This document shows positions 53,317 through 61,719 of a stretch of DNA of 64,000 bases, one piece after another. Every line of letters begins with the position of its first letter. Positions within the stretch are counted from its first letter, which is position 1. Below the pieces are notes generated by a model. That model ran no database searches and was not told where the DNA came from. It saw only the letters and a list, made by a program, of their open reading frames with translations. Source of the stretch: JAICYJ01 sp963737445 (GTDB lineage Bacteria > Actinomycetota > Thermoleophilia > Gaiellales > JAICJC01); assembly GCA_963737445.1 (NCBI GenBank), contig CAVTSO010000019.1:1-64000 (forward strand), read 5' to 3'. The position numbers were made by a program, and so were the translations under genes.

Positions 53317-54617
53317 TCAGCCGTGTGTGCGGCGAGCGGCGCGGGCCAGCTCGGCGTAGCGGGCCAGGGCCTGATCGGCCTCGCCGGCGTCGCGGTCGCG
53401 CAGCGCGGCGCGCACGGCCCTGCCGGCCGTGTCGACGTGCACGGTGGCCAGGTTCAGCCGCCGCTGCACCGGCCCCTGGACGCGCCGCAGGCTCTGCACC
53501 TTCTCCAGCGGCACCCAGCAGGTGACGCGCCGCACGCGGCCGCTGGTCGTGACCACGCAGGTGTCCGTGCCGCCCCAGCCCAGCATGCGGTAGCGAAGCG
53601 GGCTCTTGAACCGGACGCGACGGGGCGGCTGCGACTGGCGCTGCGGTCGATCGGGCACGATCCGGTCGAGCACCTGCTCAACGAGGGGCCGGCGGCCGAC
53701 CGGCAGCACGACGCGCAGCTGGCGCCGCTGCGCGGTGCCGTCACCGTCCGACGGCTGGCGACCGCCGGCCAGGTCGACCTGGAGCCGGCACCACCCGAAC
53801 GGCCGCCACAGCAGCGGCTCCACCATCCGCACGGCCTGCACGCGACCGGGCCGGATCGTCTCAGACGTGAGCGATACCAGCCCGCCGCTCAGCCGCAGCC
53901 CGTCGGGCGCATCGGCGACGGTCAGCCGGTACTCCAGGTTGAACCGCCGCCAGGTGACGGTGATGACGCCCAGCAGCCAGACCAGGCCGCCCCCGCTGAT
54001 CACGGCGGAGGCGACCTCGGGGCAAGCAGCGCCGTCACGACCAATGCCGCCAGCACCGCCTCGGCGTAGAAGCCGACGTCGCTGATCAGGATCGACGCGA
54101 TCAGCCGGGTGGTGGGAACGGTCGTCAGGACGTGCTCGTCGGCCGTCACGGTCGCCGGCGTTGCCTGGTCGGGCGGCGCGCGGTGCGCGAGGGCCAGCAG
54201 CTGGTCGCGGAGTTGCTCGACCTCGCCGGCCGCCACGTACGACAGCCGGGCGGCGCCACCGGAGGAGCCACCCATCCGCAGCCGCAGCTCGGCGGCGCCC
54301 AGCAGCCGTCCCAGCCCCGGGCGCAGGATGTCGATCGCCTGCACCTGCGACAGCGGGAACCGCAGCGACCGACGCCGGAGCACGCCGGTCTCGATCCGCA
54401 GGTCGTCGCCGTCGATCGTCCAGCGGGTGACGAACCAGGAGACGAACCCGAGCAGGGTGATCAGGGCGATCACGCTCAGCGGGACGAGGTCGCCGGCCGA
54501 GATGCCGCCGCGCAGCAGCGCCGGCACCAGCAGGATCACGATGCCGATGGTGCCGCGCCCGCCGCGCACGATCGGGGACAGCGGATACAGCCGCCGCCAT
54601 ACGCCCGGCTCGCTCAT
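53317..54617 (-). pseudogene. Membrane protein with bacterial PH domains (YdbT-like), one frameshift
   Basis: The N-terminal half (54617-54020) has two membrane helices (GTIGIVILLVPALLRGGISA, VPLSVIALITLLGFVSWFVT) and a first bPH domain, DDLRIETGVLRRRSLRFPLS with VQAIDILRPGLGRLLGA. After a missing base near 54010-54020 the frame continues: ASAVISGGGLVWLLGVITVT, then a second PH unit GLVSLTSETIRPGRVQAVRM and a third, VTTSGRVRRVTCWVPLEKVQ. This is the YdbT/bPH2 arrangement: membrane anchors alternating with PH domains. The partner gene upstream overlaps by 4 nt. One indel only, so sequence error is possible. Confidence 0.78.
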
Positions 54618-55450
54618 ATCCCGGCCGCCTGTGCCTCCCCCAGTTCGGCCAGCCGGTCGCGCAGGCGCGCCGCCTCCTCGCGCTCAAGCCCGGGGATGCG
54701 CGCATCGCTGGCGGCGGCTGCCGTGTGCATCTTGACGGTGGCGAGCCGGAACGACCGCTCCAGTGGGCCGGCAGTGACGTCGACGAACTGCATGCGGCCG
54801 TAGGGCACGACCGACAGCCGCGAGAACAGCACGCCGCGCCGCACCAGCAGGTCGTCCTCGCGCTCGGCATATCCCCACGACGCGAAGCGGCGCCTCACGC
54901 CCCGCTCCGCGGCCAGGCCCGCGATCACCGCCGCCACGGCGGCGCCGCTGCCCAGCAAGGCGGAAAAGTAGAGCCAGCCGAGGACGAGGGCGGCGATCGC
55001 AGCGACCGCCGTCAGGCCCGCCACTTCGAGCCGGCGCAGCACGAGCAGCCGCGCCGACGGCGTTCGCCAGTGCAGGTCCGTGCGCACGCTCAACTCTGGC
55101 CCAAGGGCCGCTACGCCTCGACGGCCGTGCGACTTGCGTCCGGCCAGGACCAGCACCAGCACGGCAGCCACGATCACCGCGGTCAGGAACTGGCCGAACC
55201 AGCCGACGTCGAGCACGTCGTTCGCGATGATGCCGCCAAGCAGCGCTCCGACGATGCCGATCAGGATGGTGCTCAGCACACTCAGGCTGCGGTTGCCGGA
55301 AACGACCGCCCGGCCCAGGCTGCCGATCACCAGGCCGACGACGGCGTACCAGATCAGCGACCAGGCCACCGAGAGCGCGAACCCGAGCAGGCCGAAGCCG
55401 AACGCCATCATCAGCACGACCAGCACCAGCAGGATCAGAACCACGGACAC
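54614..55450 (-). CDS. Fusion of a GlsB/YeaQ-type membrane domain and a PH domain
   Basis: 278 aa from GTG 55450. Residues about 1-100 are a transglycosylase-associated (GlsB/YeaQ/YmgE) membrane unit: LIWYAVVGLVIGSLGRAVVS and TILIGIVGALLGGIIANDVL. Residues about 115-278 are a membrane-associated bPH2 domain (YdbS-like): WGYAEREDDLLVRRGVLFSR, LSVVPYGRMQFVDVTAGPLE and RLATVKMHTAAAASDARIPG. The frame is continuous through the join, so the fusion is real unless a sequence error removed a stop. Overlaps the YdbT-like gene by ATGA. The function of both families is poorly known; envelope-stress roles are suggested for relatives. Confidence 0.72.
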   Translation of the reverse strand: MSVVLILLVLVVLMMAFGFGLLGFALSVAWSLIWYAVVGLVIGSLGRAVVSGNRSLSVLSTILIGIVGALLGGIIANDVLDVGWFGQFLTAVIVAAVLVLVLAGRKSHGRRGVAALGPELSVRTDLHWRTPSARLLVLRRLEVAGLTAVAAIAALVLGWLYFSALLGSGAAVAAVIAGLAAERGVRRRFASWGYAEREDDLLVRRGVLFSRLSVVPYGRMQFVDVTAGPLERSFRLATVKMHTAAAASDARIPGLEREEAARLRDRLAELGEAQAAGI

Positions 55451-55505
55451 GCCTGCAGTGTAGATCAGCGCTCCACGATTTGCGCCTCGCGTTGCGAGCA
55501 GCAAT

Positions 55506-55547
55506 CTACTCGATTTTCGAGTAGAAACCTCCTCGGATCGCGAGTAG
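55506..55547. promoter_or_regulatory. Inverted-repeat operator upstream of the ATPase gene
   Basis: CTACTCGA and TCGAGTAG form a perfect 8-bp inverted repeat with a TTT spacer (55506-55524). A third half-site, CGAGTAG, follows at 55541-55547, just before the ATG at 55559. The spacing (one full site plus a downstream half-site across the promoter region) suggests an autoregulatory operator shared with the divergent membrane gene at 55450. Confidence 0.6.
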
Positions 55548-55558
55548 GCTGCGAACGG

Positions 55559-56698
55559 ATGAACCCGTTCCCCTACCAGCGGCCGATCCTCCCCGAGCAG
55601 GTCATCGACCGCGACCTCGAGGTGCAGAAGCTGCTGTCCTGGTGCGACTCGGCCATGCTCGTGCGGCTGGACGCGCCCCGGCGCTACGGCAAGACCAGCC
55701 TCGTTCGCAAGGTGTTCCACGAGGCCGGCAAACACGGCACCGTCGGCGTGCTCTGCGACCTGAAGGGCGTGCTCACCCTGTCCGACGTGATCACCAGGCT
55801 GGGCCGCTCCTACGCGCAGCTGCGCGGCCCGCTCGAGAAGATGCTGCGCCCCGTGCTGACGTCGATCGAGCTCGAGTTCAACGTCAGCTTCATGGGCGCC
55901 GGCGCGGGCGCGAAGCTGGGCGCGAGACCGGGCAACGACGAGGCTGCGCTGTTCGCGCTGCTCGACCTGCCGCAGCGATTCGCCGGGAAGGGCTGGCAGG
56001 CGGTGATCGTCTGCTTCGACGAGTTCCAGGACGTGCTGGCCGTGCCCGCGGCGGACGACAAGCTACGGTCGGCGATCCAGCACCACTCGGACGGCTGCGC
56101 CTACATCTTCGCCGGCTCGGAGCCACGGCTGATGAACGCGCTCTTCTCCGACAAGCGGCGCGCGTTCTGGAACCAGGCCGAGCCGCTCGAGCTGGGGCCG
56201 CTGGCCCCTGCCGACGTGGCCACATACGTGACCGCGCAGTTCGCCGCGGACGGCAGGGACGTCGGCCCGGTGCTGCGGATCGTGCTGTCGACGGCCCAGG
56301 GCCACCCGCAGCGCACGATGTTCCTCTGCTCCAAGCTGTGGGAGCGGTCGCAGCCGGGCGAGCCGGTGACGATCGAGGCCTGGCAGGCGGCGCTCGATGC
56401 CGCGAAGCTCCAGGAGGAGCACGCGCTCGACGCCGAGTGGCGGAACCTGAGCGGCTCGGCCCAGCGGGTGCTGCGCGCGGTCACGCTGAACGGCGGCCGG
56501 CCCTTCCAGAAGCAGGCGGCCGAGGCGGTCGGCGTGCCGATCGGGAGCGTCGACCGGGTCAGCGACGCGCTGGTCGGCGCCTACATCCTGCGGCAGACCG
56601 GCAAGGGCGAGTTCGCGTTCATCGACCCGATGCTCGAGCTGTACGTCCGCGACCTGGCCGGGTCGTCGCTTCCCGAGTCCGAGCACGACGACAGCTAA
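55559..56698 (+). CDS. AAA/STAND-like ATPase (archaeal-type ATPase domain)
   Basis: 379 aa from ATG 55559. P-loop variant RLDAPRRYGKTSLVRKVFHE, Walker B VIVCFDEFQDVLAVPAADDK and sensor-1-like YIFAGSEPRLMNALFSDKRR, then ELGPLAPADVATYVTAQFA and a winged-helix C terminus with SGSAQRVLRAVTLNGGRPFQ and QKQAAEAVGVPIGSVDRVSD. This is the arrangement of the archaeal-type ATPase family (P-loop D-x-P-R-R-x-G-K-T) with an attached wHTH. The role is unknown; relatives are encoded on mobile or defence loci in some genomes. A partner nuclease is not visible. Preceded by an inverted-repeat operator. Confidence 0.82.
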   Translation: MNPFPYQRPILPEQVIDRDLEVQKLLSWCDSAMLVRLDAPRRYGKTSLVRKVFHEAGKHGTVGVLCDLKGVLTLSDVITRLGRSYAQLRGPLEKMLRPVLTSIELEFNVSFMGAGAGAKLGARPGNDEAALFALLDLPQRFAGKGWQAVIVCFDEFQDVLAVPAADDKLRSAIQHHSDGCAYIFAGSEPRLMNALFSDKRRAFWNQAEPLELGPLAPADVATYVTAQFAADGRDVGPVLRIVLSTAQGHPQRTMFLCSKLWERSQPGEPVTIEAWQAALDAAKLQEEHALDAEWRNLSGSAQRVLRAVTLNGGRPFQKQAAEAVGVPIGSVDRVSDALVGAYILRQTGKGEFAFIDPMLELYVRDLAGSSLPESEHDDS

Positions 56699-56704
56699 CC
56701 GTGC

Positions 56705-56893
56705 CTACCGGCCGTCGTGGCGCCGTCCGGCGACCGCTTCCACCGTCTGGCGCGACAGCCCGGTGACGCGGCAGACCTCGTCGTCGGGCCACCCCGCGCG
56801 GCGCGCCTCGTCGATGGCGATCTCGAAGGCGCGACGGGTGGTGACGAAGTTCAGCGAGGTGGCGATCAGCTGGGTGGCGAGGTGCTCCGGCAC
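56705..56893 (-). CDS. 62-aa helix-turn-helix protein under a LexA box
   Basis: 62 aa from GTG 56893. The C-terminal half, DDEVCRVTGLSRQTVEAVAG, is a clear helix-turn-helix; the first half is one amphipathic helix (LATQLIATSLNFVTTRRAFE). The length is only one HTH unit. A LexA-type palindrome at 56913-56926 lies between a TTGACG -35 and a CAGTAT -10, so it should be SOS-regulated. Convergent with the ATPase (6-bp gap). It may be a regulator or the DNA-binding half of something larger. Confidence 0.65.
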   Translation of the reverse strand: MPEHLATQLIATSLNFVTTRRAFEIAIDEARRAGWPDDEVCRVTGLSRQTVEAVAGRRHDGR

Positions 56894-56912
56894 GGGCCGG
56901 ATACTGGCACAC

Positions 56913-56926
56913 CGAACATATGTTCG
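56913..56926. promoter_or_regulatory. LexA/SOS box upstream of the small HTH gene
   Basis: CGAACATATGTTCG, a perfect 14-nt palindrome with the actinobacterial LexA consensus (CGAAC-N4-GTTCG). It overlaps the promoter spacer of the minus-strand 62-aa gene (TTGACG 56932-56927, then an 18-nt spacer to CAGTAT). It also abuts the stop of the methyltransferase gene. Confidence 0.8.
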
Positions 56927-57679
56927 TCAAGTACCCCTCTGCCAGACCGAGATGTGCTTGCGGCTCTCGCTCGTGAACGGCTCGCGGTTCCAGCCGCTCC
57001 AGCGCTCGCCCAGCGTCATCCCGGCCAGCCTCGCCATCAGGTCGAGCTCGGCCGGCCAGACGTAGCGAAACGGCACCGACAGGCCGCGGAACCGGTCGCC
57101 CTCCATCCAGTAGTGGTGCGAGACCAGCCCCTGGCTGGCGATGTCGTACTCGTCGAAGCCGAGCCGCGTGGGTGTGACCGTGAACGGGCGCACCGTCTCG
57201 CCCGGAGGCAGCCGCTGGAGCTGAGGGACGCCGACCTCGACCACGAAGCATCCGCCCGGCCGGAGGTGCGCGGCGGCGTTCTGGAAGCAGGCCACCTGAT
57301 CGTCCTGGGTGGTCAGGTTGTTGATCGTGTTGTAGACCAGGTAGGCGAGCGTGAACTCGCCCGGCACCCTGGTGGTGGCGAAGTCGCCGAGGGTGACCTG
57401 GATCTGGTCGGCGCCCGGCTTCGCTCGCAGCTGCTCCACCATCTCGCTCGAGAGGTCGATGCCACACACGGTGACGCCGCGCCGGGAGAGCGGCAGCGCG
57501 ACCCGGCCGGTGCCGATGCCGAGCTCCAGCGCGGTGCCGTCTCCGGCCAGACCGACCAGGAAGTCGACGGTGGGCTCGATCACGGCCGGGTCGAACATCT
57601 CGGAGCTGCTGTCGTCGTAGCGCTCGGCCACTCCCGCACCGAAGTAGTTCTTGCGCTGCTGACCGCCCATGCCCGGCAC
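56927..57679 (-). CDS. Class I SAM-dependent methyltransferase
   Basis: 250 aa from GTG 57679 (an ATG at 57670 is an alternative). Class I Rossmann methyltransferase: the N-terminal YFGAGVAERYDDSSSEMFDP, motif I ALELGIGTGRVALPLSRRG, motif II VCGIDLSSEMVEQLRAKPG, then VTLGDFATTRVPGEFTLAYL and VYNTINNLTTQDDQVACFQN, RPGGCFVVEVGVPQLQRLPP, and a C-terminal barrel-like part ending SRKHISVWQR. The substrate is not evident; the family acts on small molecules. Its stop lies next to the LexA box of the downstream small gene, but its own promoter is elsewhere. Confidence 0.88.
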   Translation of the reverse strand: MPGMGGQQRKNYFGAGVAERYDDSSSEMFDPAVIEPTVDFLVGLAGDGTALELGIGTGRVALPLSRRGVTVCGIDLSSEMVEQLRAKPGADQIQVTLGDFATTRVPGEFTLAYLVYNTINNLTTQDDQVACFQNAAAHLRPGGCFVVEVGVPQLQRLPPGETVRPFTVTPTRLGFDEYDIASQGLVSHHYWMEGDRFRGLSVPFRYVWPAELDLMARLAGMTLGERWSGWNREPFTSESRKHISVWQRGT

Positions 57680-57780
57680 AGTACCGCGGCCTGCCTGCGG
57701 CGCGGCTTGTCACCATCCGCACGATGGGATAGGGTCGCCACGCGCGTTACCGTTTCTGCTCCCACACGAAGGAACGTCCC

Positions 57781-60273
57781 TTGACAGCCTGGGCTCGGAG
57801 GCACGTGCGGGCGCTTGTCGCGTTCGCCCTGTGCACGCCGCTGCTGGCCACAACGGCGGTCGCGGCGACCGCCCCACCTCCGCCCACCGGGCTGACCGCG
57901 GTCTCCCCCACCCGCGTGGCCCCCGCGCTGAGCTGGAACTCGGTGGCCGCCGCAAGCGGCGGATACCGCGTCTACCGGGGCCGCACGCAGATCGGGTCGA
58001 CCAAGGTGACCAGCTACGCGGACACGGGCCTCAAGACCAGCGGTACCTACAGCTACACGGTCAAGGCGGTGGGCGCCGGCAACAAGCTCTCCGCCGCATC
58101 GGCGGCCGCCAGCGTCAACTACGACATCCTCGCGCCGAAGGCCGTCGGTGCGATCGCGGCGGCGACGCCGACCGCGACGGCGCCGTCGCTGACCTGGGCG
58201 GCCGTGACGGATACCGGCGGTTCCGGCGTGCGGCGGTACGAGGTGTTTCGCGACGGCCAGTCGCGCGGCTTCACGGCGACGGCGTCGTTCCTTGACAGCG
58301 GCGCCCCCGACGGGAGCCACTCCTACAGGGTGGTCGCCGAGGATGTTGCCGGCAACCGGGCGGCGCCGTCGGCCGCGAAGGTCGTGGTGGTGGACAGCGT
58401 GGCGCCGACCACTCCCAACGCGCCGCAGGCGGCGAGCGCCGACACTACCTCCGCACCGGCGCTCAGCTGGTCGCCATCGACCGACGCTGGAACCGGCGTC
58501 GCGGGCTACCGGGTGCTGCGTGACGGCGCTGTCGTTGCGACCACGACGGCGACCACGTTCACGGACGGCGCGGCGGCCGTCGGCTCGCACGGCTACGCCA
58601 TCGTCGCCTTCGACCGGGTCGGCAACGCCGCCACCTCGGCGACCACGGGTGTCGTCTACGATCCCACGCCGCCGGCGACTCCGGGCGGCGTGGCGATCGC
58701 GGGCACCCCGAACGGGCCGCATGTCTCGTGGAACGCCGTCAGCGACGACACGCCGGGGTCGATCAGCTATCGCGTCAGTCGCGATGGCCAGCCGCTGGTC
58801 ACGACGCCGGATACCAGCTTCACCGACGCGGCGCCGGGCGACGGCAGCCACTCCTACACCGTGGCCGCGGTCGATCGCTTCGGTCGCCGATCCGCCGAAT
58901 CGAGCGCCGTGACGTGGGTGGTCGACACCACCGCGCCGACGACGCCCCTGGGCGTGTTCGCGTTCGCCGCCTCGGGCACGAACACGGTCTCCTGGGCCGC
59001 GTCCAGCGACACCGGCAGCGGGGTCTCCGGCTACCAGGTGCTGCGAGACGGAAACCCGGTGGCGACGGTGACCGGCACCACCTTCAGCGAACAGGCCGAT
59101 CCCGGATCGGTCTACCGGGTGGCTGCGATCGACGTCGCAGGCAACACGTCGAACGCGTCGCTGCCGGCGAGGGCGGGCGCTCCCTTCCCGACCGGCGTCT
59201 CGTCCCGCCAGGTGGTCGATCAGAGCGCGCCCGAGAAGACGGCGCATCCTGAGCTTGCGATCGTGTCGGTGATGCTGCGCTGGCAAAAGATCCAGCCGGA
59301 TGCCGCCACCTTCGACTGGAGCGGCCTGGACGCATCGCTCGCGGACGCGCGAGACCGGGACTACAAGCTGATCGTGCGCATCATGTGCGGCGCCGACGCT
59401 CCGCCCTGGCTGGCCACCGACCCCGACCACCCCGTGCAGATGCTCGACCTGCTGTCGAACGACCCGTCGAACTCGCGCTGGCCCGGCGAGATACACGTGC
59501 CGGTGCCTTGGGATCCCAACCTCGGCTGGCACTACGCAAACCTGATGCGGGCGCTCAACGATCACCTCCAGCAGTCGGACGGGGCGGGCGACACCTGGGC
59601 CGACCACGTGGAGTTCGTGCCGGTGGCGATGCCCTCGATCCTCTCCAGCGAGATGGCGACCGGGTACGGCAGCGGCACGTACACCGGCGTCTACAAGGGC
59701 GTGTCGGGCACCTACGACCGGGCCACGGTCAACCGCGCGGAGTGGGACGCGCATGCGACCAGCGGCACCACCTCGGCCGACAGGCAGCTCTCCAACCGCA
59801 GCGATCTGGAAGCCGCCTGGCACACGGCGATCGACGTGCAGGAGGCAAACCTGACCGCCGTCCCTTCGGCCATCGCCTACGGCGTCCTGCTGGCCGACCA
59901 GTACGCGGCCGCCCAGCGGATCGCGGCCACCGAGGTACCGCAGTGGGGCGTCCGGCTCTGGTCGATGGTGACGAACCTGCAGCCGAAGGTGCGTGCCGAC
60001 GGCTCGCTCGGCCCATTCAGCGAGTGGAGCCCACCGGCGGCGCAGACGATCACGATCGCCCTGCAGCACGGCGGCGTGGTCGGCCTCCAGACCGCGGGCA
60101 ACGGCATCATCAGCACCGCCGCGCAGATGCGCGAGGTGATCGCAGACGGCATCACCAACTACAACACCCGCTTCCTGGAGACGACGCCGGAGGCGGTCGA
60201 TGCCTTCCCCGACCTGCTCCTGAACGGCCCCAACAACGCCCAGCAGCAGCTGCAGGCGCGGTTCGGCGGCTGA
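57781..60273 (+). CDS. Secreted FN3-repeat protein with a glycoside-hydrolase-like domain
   Basis: 830 aa from a TTG at 57781. Signal peptide (VRALVAFALCTPLLATTAVA), then five fibronectin type III repeats beginning near residues 35, 119, 208, 298 and 385, each with S-Y-x-V or G-Y-x-V-x-R-D-G strands (for example GYRVLRDGAVVATTTATTFT). Residues about 440-830 look like a TIM-barrel glycosidase of the beta-galactosidase/GH5-like superfamily: RWQKIQPDAATFDWSGLDAS, YKLIVRIMCGADAPPWLATD, VEFVPVAMPSILSSEMATGY (candidate acid/base Glu) and QTAGNGII near the end. Probably an extracellular or surface polysaccharide-degrading enzyme; family and substrate not assignable by eye. Confidence 0.8.
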   Translation: MTAWARRHVRALVAFALCTPLLATTAVAATAPPPPTGLTAVSPTRVAPALSWNSVAAASGGYRVYRGRTQIGSTKVTSYADTGLKTSGTYSYTVKAVGAGNKLSAASAAASVNYDILAPKAVGAIAAATPTATAPSLTWAAVTDTGGSGVRRYEVFRDGQSRGFTATASFLDSGAPDGSHSYRVVAEDVAGNRAAPSAAKVVVVDSVAPTTPNAPQAASADTTSAPALSWSPSTDAGTGVAGYRVLRDGAVVATTTATTFTDGAAAVGSHGYAIVAFDRVGNAATSATTGVVYDPTPPATPGGVAIAGTPNGPHVSWNAVSDDTPGSISYRVSRDGQPLVTTPDTSFTDAAPGDGSHSYTVAAVDRFGRRSAESSAVTWVVDTTAPTTPLGVFAFAASGTNTVSWAASSDTGSGVSGYQVLRDGNPVATVTGTTFSEQADPGSVYRVAAIDVAGNTSNASLPARAGAPFPTGVSSRQVVDQSAPEKTAHPELAIVSVMLRWQKIQPDAATFDWSGLDASLADARDRDYKLIVRIMCGADAPPWLATDPDHPVQMLDLLSNDPSNSRWPGEIHVPVPWDPNLGWHYANLMRALNDHLQQSDGAGDTWADHVEFVPVAMPSILSSEMATGYGSGTYTGVYKGVSGTYDRATVNRAEWDAHATSGTTSADRQLSNRSDLEAAWHTAIDVQEANLTAVPSAIAYGVLLADQYAAAQRIAATEVPQWGVRLWSMVTNLQPKVRADGSLGPFSEWSPPAAQTITIALQHGGVVGLQTAGNGIISTAAQMREVIADGITNYNTRFLETTPEAVDAFPDLLLNGPNNAQQQLQARFGG

Positions 60274-60294
60274 TCCGCCGCCGCCGTAGACCCG

Positions 60295-60411
60295 GTCATC
60301 GGCGACTACTCTGGCGCGCACCGGGAATACTCGACCGTGATCGCGGCCGGCGACATCCACCTGGTGGTGGCCCGGCGGACGACGCTGTACATGCTGAAGG
60401 CGCGGGGGTGA
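60295..60411 (+). other. Short in-frame coding relic after the FN3-glycosidase
   Basis: VIGDYSGAHREYSTVIAAGD followed by IHLVVARRTTLYMLKARG and a stop, with no start codon. It is in the same frame as the preceding gene, separated by its TGA (60271-60273). The tail looks like protein sequence and not random, perhaps the end of a lost gene. Confidence 0.35.
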
Positions 60412-60442
60412 GCTGAGGGCCGCGAGTTGGTAGCGTGCCGGT

Positions 60443-61363
60443 ATGACTTCAGGATGGCAGAGGCTCCCGTTGGCGGACTGGAGCGAGACCCTCGATACGC
60501 TGCACGCCCATTCCCAGGTGCTGGGCAAGCTGGCGGTGGTGCTCGCGCCGCCCGAGCCGCAACTCCAGCATGGGGCGTTGCGCCTCAGCGCGCGCGGGTT
60601 GGAGACGCTGCCCTTGCCGGCGCCCGACGGCTCTGGGGCGCTGGTCGTCGCGCTCGACCTGCACAGCCACCAGGCGGTGGTCGAGCACAGCGACGGACGT
60701 GACCACCGCCTGGCGCTGACACCCGACCGGCCGGTCGGCGAGGTCACGCGCGAGCTGGTCGAGGCGGTCAGCCACCTGGGTGGCGAGGTCACGATCGATC
60801 CGACGCCTCAGGAGGTGACGTGGAGCGTGCCGCTGGACGAGGACGACCAGCACCAACATTACGACCCGGCCCAGGTCGCGGCCTACTTCCGGGCCGCGAC
60901 CCAGGCGGCACTCGCGCTGGCGGCGTTCCGGGCGCCCTACCGGGGGCGATCGACACCGGTCAACGCGTGGTGGGGCTCGTTCGACCTGGCGGTGAGCCTG
61001 TACTCGGGCCAGGCGGCGCAGCCGCCGGCGGGCGACTTCATCACGCGAAACGCGATGGACGCCCAGGAGGTCGCCGTCGGCTGGTGGCCCGGCGACGCGC
61101 GCTATCCGAAGGCCGCCTTCTACGCGTATGCGCATCCCGCGCCCGACGGATTCGCCGATGCGGCGCTGCGACCTGCGGCCGCCCACTGGGACGTCGCCCT
61201 CGGCGAATACATCCTGGACTGGGACGACGTCTGCGCCAGCTCCGACCCGCATACAGACAGCGTCAATTTCGCTCGCTCAGCGTTCCAGCACGCATGCGTC
61301 GTCTGCGGGTGGGATCAGTGGCTGGCCGCGAGCACTGAGGGAACGCCGCCGCCGGTGAGCTGA
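60443..61363 (+). CDS. DUF5996 family protein
   Basis: 306 aa from ATG 60443. The pattern is that of DUF5996: WQRLPLADWSETLDTLHAHS, VLGKLAVVLAPPEPQLQHGA, ALDLHSHQAVVEHSDGR, VTWSVPLDEDDQHQHYDPAQ, RGRSTPVNAWWGSFDLAVSL and EYILDWDDVCASSDPH. It is cytosolic with many conserved His and Asp residues; no activity is known to me. Its 3' end overlaps a convergent small membrane gene by about 49 bp. Confidence 0.82.
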   Translation: MTSGWQRLPLADWSETLDTLHAHSQVLGKLAVVLAPPEPQLQHGALRLSARGLETLPLPAPDGSGALVVALDLHSHQAVVEHSDGRDHRLALTPDRPVGEVTRELVEAVSHLGGEVTIDPTPQEVTWSVPLDEDDQHQHYDPAQVAAYFRAATQAALALAAFRAPYRGRSTPVNAWWGSFDLAVSLYSGQAAQPPAGDFITRNAMDAQEVAVGWWPGDARYPKAAFYAYAHPAPDGFADAALRPAAAHWDVALGEYILDWDDVCASSDPHTDSVNFARSAFQHACVVCGWDQWLAASTEGTPPPVS

Positions 61364-61719
61364 GAGTCCGGATAGCTCAGACCCCGGTCGCGACCCGGCG
61401 ATTTGTGCTGCAGAGCACGGCTGAACCTCTTGACGCTCCGCGACTGGAGCGCGAGCATCTCTCGGAGCTGCACTCGGGCGCGACGCGCTTCATCTAGAGC
61501 AGCCTCCGGATGCTGAAACTTTGAAATGTCGAAAGTCGCTGTATAGGTTTGGGTCGCCGCCGTCATGAACCTGTCGGCCGCCTCGATCATGTTGCCGCGC
61601 ATCCACTCTTCGCGCTCGTGACGCCGCTGTGCACGCTGCCCGAAGAGCGACAGCCCACCAGCGACAACCGCGCTGAGAACGCCACTCGCGAGGACGGTCT
61701 GCCAATCAATGCTCGCCAC
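61315..61719 (-). CDS. Small membrane-anchored coiled-coil protein, hypothetical
   Basis: About 134 aa from GTG 61719 (frame open to ATG 61764). One N-terminal membrane segment (WQTVLASGVLSAVVAGGLSL), then a basic-acidic helical region: FGQRAQRRHEREEWMRGNMI, EAADRFMTAATQTYTATFDI and LDEARRARVQLREMLALQSR. The final about 15 codons lie antisense to the DUF5996 gene end. Typical of short hypothetical cytoplasm-facing proteins. Function unknown. Confidence 0.55.
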   Translation of the reverse strand: MASIDWQTVLASGVLSAVVAGGLSLFGQRAQRRHEREEWMRGNMIEAADRFMTAATQTYTATFDISKFQHPEAALDEARRARVQLREMLALQSRSVKRFSRALQHKSPGRDRGLSYPDSQLTGGGVPSVLAASH

